A DNA stretch of 10,099 bases. Source: CAVOBC01 sp963693635 (GTDB lineage: Bacteria; Pseudomonadota; Gammaproteobacteria; Pseudomonadales; Azotimanducaceae). Under the pieces are notes generated by a model, which worked only from the letters and a program-made list of their open reading frames with translations, was not told the DNA's origin and searched no databases. A program made the position numbers and the translations under genes. The stretch spans positions 1 to 10,099 of the forward strand of contig CAVOBC010000157.1 in assembly GCA_963693635.1 (NCBI GenBank), in the 5' to 3' direction. Positions 5,258 through 10,099 of this stretch are shown one piece after another; position 1 is the first letter of the stretch, and each line of letters begins with the position of its first letter.

Positions 5258-8200
5258 ATGACTGTCCAGTTTGTTCATCTCCGGGTGCACTCTGAGTTCT
5301 CGCTGAGCGACGGCATGGTCAGAATCAAGCCGCTGGTCAATGAGGTCCGTACGGCGGGCATGCCCGCCGTCGCGGTCACTGATCGCAGCAATCTGTTCGC
5401 ACTGATCAAGTTCTACAAGGCAGCTCAAGCCGCCGGCATCAAACCGCTCGTGGCCAGTGACCTGCAGGTGCGAGATGATGCCGGTGACTTATCGGCCCTC
5501 GTCTTGTTTGCCATGAACAATGCCGGGTACCGAAACCTCTCGCAGCTCCTTTCGCGCGCGTATATTGATGGGCAGGCAGACGGTCCACCGGCGGTCAAAA
5601 AAGCCTGGATCAGTGAACATAGCGAAGGTTTGCTGGCGCTTTCCGCGGGGCGCGACGGTGACGTGGGCCGGGCGCTGCTCTCTGGTCGACTCGAGCAGGC
5701 GGGAGCGCTCGCGCGCCATTGGATGAGCGTTTTCCCCGATGCTTATTACCTGGAGTTGCAGCGCACGGGCCGCTATCAGGAAGAAGATTATCTGCACCTT
5801 GCAATCGATCTCGCGTCCGAACTCGATTGCCCGGTGGTGGCGACCAATGATGTCCAGTTTCTTGATCCCGAGGAGTTTGAAGCGCACGAGGTACGGGTGT
5901 GCATCCATGAGGGCCGCACCCTCGATGATCCGAGGCGCGAGCGTCGGTTCACTGACCAGCAGTTTCTTCGCACCCCGAGCGAGATGGCCGAGGTTTTTGA
6001 GGATATCCCGGAGGCGATGCAGAACACGGTCGAGATCGCGCGGCGCTGCAATGTAGAGCTTGATCTCGGCAGTAACTACCTGCCTGAATTTCCGATTCCG
6101 GACGGCACGACCACCGAGGAGTTTTTCTCATCAACGTCGAAGATCGGATTGGAGGCCCGCCTCTCCGATCTTTATGACACGTCCGCCCCGGACTTTGCCG
6201 AGACCCGCAAACCGTACGATGAACGGCTCGACTTCGAACTCGGCGTTATCAACGGCATGGGGTTTCCCGGCTACTTTCTCATCGTCATGGAGTTCATCCA
6301 GTGGGCCAAGGACCAGGGCATCCCGGTGGGTCCCGGCCGTGGTTCAGGTGCAGCGTCACTTGTGGCCTACTCACTCAAGATTACCGATGTCGATCCGCTT
6401 GAATACGATCTGCTGTTTGAGCGCTTTCTGAACCCTAAACGCTTGTCGATGCCGGATTTTGATGTCGATTTTTGTATGGACGGCAGGGATCGCGTGATCG
6501 CCCACGTGACAGAGCTGTACGGCCGCGACGCTGTATCGCAGATCATCACTTTTGGCACGATGGCCGCAAAGGCTGTAGTACGAGACGTCGCGAGGGTGCA
6601 AGGCAAGCCATACGGGCTAGCCGACAAGCTCTCGAAACTCATCCCGTTTGATCCCAACATGACCCTCAGCAAGGCCATGGGCGAAGAGCCTTTGCTGCGC
6701 GACTTCGTTGAGGGCAATGACGATGCGGGTGAGATCATGGAGATGGCATACAAGGTTGAAGGCCTGACCCGGAATGTCGGCAAGCATGCTGGCGGTGTCG
6801 TCATCGCACCGACCACGCTGACCGATTTCACGCCGGTGTACACAGACGGACCGGGCGGTGCGCTACTGACCCAGTTTGACAAAGATGATGTGGAGCAGGC
6901 GGGTCTCGTCAAGTTCGATTTCCTTGGCCTGCGTACGCTCACGATCATCGACAATGCGGTCAAGAGCGTTAACGAGCGGCGGGAGGGGGCAGGCGACGCC
7001 CCGATCGACATCGATTCGATTGCGCTCGACGATCCGGCGATCTACGAGAATCTTCGGGCGGCCAATACCACGGCCGTTTTTCAGCTTGAATCCCGAGGCA
7101 TGAAAGACCTGATGAAAAAGGTCGCGCCTGGCCGGTTTACCGACGTGGTGGCGTTGGTTGCGCTCTTTCGGCCGGGACCCCTGATGCTTGCCGAGGACTT
7201 CATCAACCGCAAGCATGGGCGTGAAGCGGTTGATTACCTGCACCCGGATCTGCAACCCGTGCTCGAAGATACCTACGGGGTCATGCTGTATCAGGAGCAG
7301 GTGATGAAGATCGCCCAGATTCTGGCCGGCTACTCCCTCGCGGAGGCGGACTTTCTGCGCAAGGCGATGGGCAAGAAATTGCCTGAGGAGATGGACAAGC
7401 AACGCGACCGTTTCCTGAAGGGCGCCGTTGACCGGGGCGTCGATGCTGAACAAGCGGAATACATATTCGATCTGATGGCGCAATTTGCGGGCTACGGCTT
7501 CAACCGCCCCCATTCGGTGTGCTACGCGCTCGTCGCGTACCAGACCGCGTGGCTGAAGCATTATTTCCCGGCAGACTTCATGGCGGCCGTGCTTTCGGCA
7601 GACATGCAGAACACCGACAAGATCGTCACCAATGTTGATGAATGTCGCGAGATGAAACTCGGCGTGTTGCCGCCCGATGTCAATTGTGGCGACTTTCGTT
7701 TCGTCGCCGATGATGAAGGCCGCGTGGTTTACGGCCTCGGCTCGATCAAAGGCCTTGGTGAGGGGCCGATTGATGCGATCGTTGCCGCGCGCAGCGACGG
7801 TGGGGCCTTTCCTGATCTCTTCGATTTCTGCAAGCGCGTCGGCGCGCGCCGGTTGAACAAGCGCGTGCTCGAAGCGCTCATCGGCAGCGGTGCGCTAGAC
7901 GCTTTGGTCGAGGACGGGGTCGCATCCGGCCCGGATCGCGTGCGAGCGGTCCTGTCCGCGAATCTGAACGACGCGCTCAAGACCGCCGAGCAAACGTTGA
8001 AAAATGAAGATAGTGGTCACTCCGATCTCTTCGGCAACGACATGCGGCTATCTGACGACGGCGGCACCTACGGTCATCTTGACAACGTGAGACCGCTTAG
8101 CTTCAAAGAGCGCCTTGCGCGCGAGAAGGATGCGCTCGGCGTATACCTGTCCGGGCATCCGCTGGATCTCTACCGCGAGGAGATGCGCAACTTCGCCAAG

Positions 8201-8746
8201 ACGCGGATCTCGGCGCTGACAATCTCGCGAGACAAACAAACGGTGGCCGGCATGATTGTTGCCATGCGCACAATGCGCAGCAAGAAGGGCAACGCCATGG
8301 CCTTTCTCACGCTGGATGACCGGTCCGGGCGTATTGAGGTTTCTGTCTTCGGCGACCTGTTTGACCAGCATCACGAGAAACTGGTCAAGGAACGCGTGTT
8401 GGTCGTCCGCGGCGCGACCAGCGCTGATGACTTTACGGGCGGCCTGCGCATGCGCGCCGATGAAGTGCTCGACCTTGCTCAGGCACGTGAGGTGAGTGCC
8501 AAGCGCCTGACCCTCGATGTGATCGCGGCGGGACTTGCACCAGAGTTCACCGCGGATTTGGCGGCGCTGTTGACGCCTTACAAGGGCGTTAACGGTTCGG
8601 GCTGTCCGGTGTCCATCAACTATGCCAGCGAACTTGCGACCGCAGAGATTCTGCTTGGTGATGAATGGAAGGTGACGCCCGAGGACGAGTTGATCCAGAC
8701 CTTGCGGGAACGGTTCGGCGCAACCCACGTGAATCTGCGGTACTGA
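5258..8746 (+). CDS. dnaE: DnaE, DNA polymerase III alpha subunit
   Basis: This is the catalytic subunit of the replicative polymerase, a C-family enzyme working with the clamp, tau and epsilon. Its 1162 residues compare with 1160 in E. coli. The start is ATG 5258, with MTVQFVHLRVHSEFS as the typical N-terminus; GAGGT lies rather far upstream (5240-5244). Domains in order: PHP (1-275), palm with VGPGRGSGAASLVAYSLKI and MPDFDVDFC carrying Asp402 and Asp404, third catalytic Asp554 in VKFDFLGLRTLT, fingers (560-810), helix-hairpin-helix near RRLNKRVLEALIGSGALDAL, clamp-binding motif HSDLF at 921-925, OB fold (about 990-1080), and the C-terminal tau-binding domain. Two oddities: the clamp motif starts with His where the QxxLF-type consensus has Gln, and the loop after RPGPL (638-654) lacks two residues. 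It has its own promoter candidate upstream and is followed 26 bases later by tilS. Confidence 0.97.
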   Translation: MTVQFVHLRVHSEFSLSDGMVRIKPLVNEVRTAGMPAVAVTDRSNLFALIKFYKAAQAAGIKPLVASDLQVRDDAGDLSALVLFAMNNAGYRNLSQLLSRAYIDGQADGPPAVKKAWISEHSEGLLALSAGRDGDVGRALLSGRLEQAGALARHWMSVFPDAYYLELQRTGRYQEEDYLHLAIDLASELDCPVVATNDVQFLDPEEFEAHEVRVCIHEGRTLDDPRRERRFTDQQFLRTPSEMAEVFEDIPEAMQNTVEIARRCNVELDLGSNYLPEFPIPDGTTTEEFFSSTSKIGLEARLSDLYDTSAPDFAETRKPYDERLDFELGVINGMGFPGYFLIVMEFIQWAKDQGIPVGPGRGSGAASLVAYSLKITDVDPLEYDLLFERFLNPKRLSMPDFDVDFCMDGRDRVIAHVTELYGRDAVSQIITFGTMAAKAVVRDVARVQGKPYGLADKLSKLIPFDPNMTLSKAMGEEPLLRDFVEGNDDAGEIMEMAYKVEGLTRNVGKHAGGVVIAPTTLTDFTPVYTDGPGGALLTQFDKDDVEQAGLVKFDFLGLRTLTIIDNAVKSVNERREGAGDAPIDIDSIALDDPAIYENLRAANTTAVFQLESRGMKDLMKKVAPGRFTDVVALVALFRPGPLMLAEDFINRKHGREAVDYLHPDLQPVLEDTYGVMLYQEQVMKIAQILAGYSLAEADFLRKAMGKKLPEEMDKQRDRFLKGAVDRGVDAEQAEYIFDLMAQFAGYGFNRPHSVCYALVAYQTAWLKHYFPADFMAAVLSADMQNTDKIVTNVDECREMKLGVLPPDVNCGDFRFVADDEGRVVYGLGSIKGLGEGPIDAIVAARSDGGAFPDLFDFCKRVGARRLNKRVLEALIGSGALDALVEDGVASGPDRVRAVLSANLNDALKTAEQTLKNEDSGHSDLFGNDMRLSDDGGTYGHLDNVRPLSFKERLAREKDALGVYLSGHPLDLYREEMRNFAKTRISALTISRDKQTVAGMIVAMRTMRSKKGNAMAFLTLDDRSGRIEVSVFGDLFDQHHEKLVKERVLVVRGATSADDFTGGLRMRADEVLDLAQAREVSAKRLTLDVIAAGLAPEFTADLAALLTPYKGVNGSGCPVSINYASELATAEILLGDEWKVTPEDELIQTLRERFGATHVNLRY

Positions 8747-8755
8747 TTTCACACG

Positions 8756-8776
8756 ATGGCGGACGCGTCACCATGA
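8756..8776 (+). other. Six-codon minicistron overlapping the tilS start
   Basis: ATG 8756 opens the frame MADASP and stops at TGA 8774-8776, which overlaps the tilS ATG (8773-8775) as ATGA. It lies in the dnaE frame just after the dnaE stop. No good ribosome site precedes it. It might carry ribosomes leaving dnaE into tilS, or be chance in a short spacer. Confidence 0.2.
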
Positions 8777-10099
8777 CGGGACACGGGGACGACCTCACCG
8801 TCGATCTCGCGCGGCTGCTGCGCCGCCCGGAAACGGCAGACGCCGATCGTTTCCTTGTCGCCCTCAGCGGGGGGGTTGACTCGAGCGTTCTGCTGCACGT
8901 GCTCGCGACCCTGCGGCAGACGGGAGACATCACAGCCCCGTTGGCGGCGTTGCATGTCAATCACGGACTATCCGACTCTGCGGATCTATGGCAGCAACAT
9001 TGCAGCGAGGCCTGTGCGGCGCTCGAGGTGGCGCTGACTTGCGTGAGGGTGCAGATTGCGGCAGGTGACGGCGGCCTGGAGGCACGGGCGAGGCAGGCGC
9101 GGTATGCAGCATTCGCTCGCCACGTTGGTCAGGGAGACGTGTTGATGCTGGCGCACCATCTTGATGACCAGATTGAGACTGGCCTGTTGCGTCTCTTTCG
9201 GGGCGGCGGGCTGCAGGGCATGCCGGCGTCGCGGCGTCTTGGCGCTGCGGTTCTGCTGCGGCCCTTGCTTGGACACCATCGTCACGACCTGTTGGACTAT
9301 GCAATGCGGCACAACGTGTCCTGGATCGAGGACGAGAGCAACCTCGACCTCGTTCATGATCGGAATTACCTGCGTCATACTGTAATGCCGGGCATTGCAG
9401 AACGCTGGCCTGGACTGACACGCCGATTGATCGCAAGCCTTGAGCGCCACCACGAAGCACGGTCCATCGTTGAGTCGGTCGCCACGAGCGACATGCGCGA
9501 TTGCCTTACGCAAGAGACGCTTGCGGTCGATGGTCTCCAGGGCTTCGAACCATTGCGTCAGCGAGAAATCCTGAGGCGTTTCGTCGTGCTGACGTCTGGA
9601 CGCCTGGGTGACGACACCCGAGTGGCGGGAACTCAGCCGTCGAACGCTGCTGTCGATGAGTTTCTTCGCCAGTTGGCCTCCAAGGGACGGGACAGCACGG
9701 ATTTGCGGCCGGTCATGACGCTGTCGGGCTTTGACCTGATGACCTACCGGGGGCGCGTGCACGGCGTTAGTCACAGGTTTCAGGCGAGTGCCGAAGACCC
9801 TGCAGTCGGGTTCGTGGGCGTGCCGGGTGCGGATGCGGGGCTTCCTCCGACATTCGCTGTGACTGTCGCCCAAGGGTTGGGAATCCGAGATTTTAATGAG
9901 ATCAGTTTCTCGATTGTGGTCCGGCGCGGCGGCGAACGCGTCGGGTCGAAATCGGTCAAGCGTGTGCTCGCGGAGATGGCGATTCCGCCCTGGCTGCGGT
10001 CGCGCATTCCGCTCGTTTACACCGACGATCAGGTCGTCGCTATCGCGGGCGGCCCGGGCTGGCCCATGTACGTGACACCGAAGCATGCCGCGAACCCCC
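8773..10099 (+). CDS. tilS: TilS, tRNA(Ile)-lysidine synthetase (3' end beyond window)
   Basis: TilS is an essential ATP-dependent enzyme that attaches lysine to C34 of the CAU-anticodon tRNA-Ile, switching it from reading AUG to AUA. The frame from ATG 8773 stays open for 442 codons to the right edge without a stop. Marks: PP-loop ATPase motif LSGGVDSSVLLHVL (31-44), AALHVNHGL (58-66), LEARARQARYAAF (102-114), HHLDDQIETGLLRLFRGGG (128-146), and DESNLDLVHDRNYLRHTVMP (187-206), all typical of the catalytic domain. A linker follows, then the C-terminal tRNA-binding domain with SVKRVLAEMAIPPWLRSRIPLVY (394-416) and VVAIAGG (421-427). E. coli TilS ends soon after the equivalent point, so only a few residues are probably missing. 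The start is supported by family length and the ATGA overlap with a minicistron; GGCGGA (8758-8763) is a weak ribosome site. A G7 tract (8869-8875) encodes the P-loop glycines. accA, usually between dnaE and tilS, is absent. Confidence 0.95.
   Translation, partial: MTGHGDDLTVDLARLLRRPETADADRFLVALSGGVDSSVLLHVLATLRQTGDITAPLAALHVNHGLSDSADLWQQHCSEACAALEVALTCVRVQIAAGDGGLEARARQARYAAFARHVGQGDVLMLAHHLDDQIETGLLRLFRGGGLQGMPASRRLGAAVLLRPLLGHHRHDLLDYAMRHNVSWIEDESNLDLVHDRNYLRHTVMPGIAERWPGLTRRLIASLERHHEARSIVESVATSDMRDCLTQETLAVDGLQGFEPLRQREILRRFVVLTSGRLGDDTRVAGTQPSNAAVDEFLRQLASKGRDSTDLRPVMTLSGFDLMTYRGRVHGVSHRFQASAEDPAVGFVGVPGADAGLPPTFAVTVAQGLGIRDFNEISFSIVVRRGGERVGSKSVKRVLAEMAIPPWLRSRIPLVYTDDQVVAIAGGPGWPMYVTPKHAANP

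Noticed and set aside
6367..7561. Minus-strand open frames of 214 and 232 codons
   Set aside because: Both lie inside dnaE where the forward frame carries conserved polymerase motifs; their products show no family pattern.
8869..8875. G7 tract in tilS as a phase-variation switch
   Set aside because: It encodes the invariant P-loop glycines of an essential gene, and seven bases is short for a contingency locus; chance codon choice is more likely.
8986..10086. Long (366-codon) open frame on the minus strand
   Set aside because: It is wholly antisense to tilS, whose motifs are unmistakable. Its product is low-complexity, rich in Arg, His and Pro, and has no recognisable domain; GC-rich codon bias makes such shadow frames common.

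Overview
The window looks like the chromosome of a gammaproteobacterium. It carries, all on the + strand, most of the conserved envelope and replication cluster bamA-skp-lpxD-fabZ-(lpxA)-lpxB-rnhB-dnaE-(accA)-tilS. The base composition is moderately GC-rich and even throughout. I saw no insertion sequence, phage gene, tRNA, rRNA or CRISPR array. The genus cannot be told from the sequence.

Envelope half (1-3915): the C-terminal end of the BamA beta-barrel is followed by the periplasmic chaperone Skp. A GGAACTT element typical of sigma-E -35 boxes lies in the gap between them. Next come LpxD, FabZ and LpxB. BamA and Skp handle outer-membrane protein assembly and chaperoning. LpxD and LpxB make lipid A, and FabZ makes the acyl chains that lipid A and phospholipids share. 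lpxA, normally between fabZ and lpxB, is not there. The 83-base gap instead holds a short open frame that starts like LpxA and ends in a TTGA overlap with lpxB, which may be a deletion scar.

Nucleic-acid half (3893-10099): rnhB (RNase HII) overlaps the end of lpxB. A small FMN-binding split-barrel (PPOX-family) gene that is foreign to this cluster follows. Then comes full-length dnaE (DNA polymerase III alpha), with its own candidate promoter and a 12-base palindrome upstream. tilS (tRNA-Ile lysidine synthase) is nearly complete and runs off the right edge. accA, usual between dnaE and tilS, is missing.

Most genes are ordinary orthologues with intact catalytic residues. The points of interest are local: loss of lpxA with a possible relic, the PPOX insertion, a proline-rich tandem-repeat insert in LpxD, a two-residue deletion in a near-invariant DnaE loop, atypical motifs in LpxB, and frequent GTG/TTG starts (skp, lpxD, lpxB, PPOX). 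I found no convincing undescribed multi-gene system.
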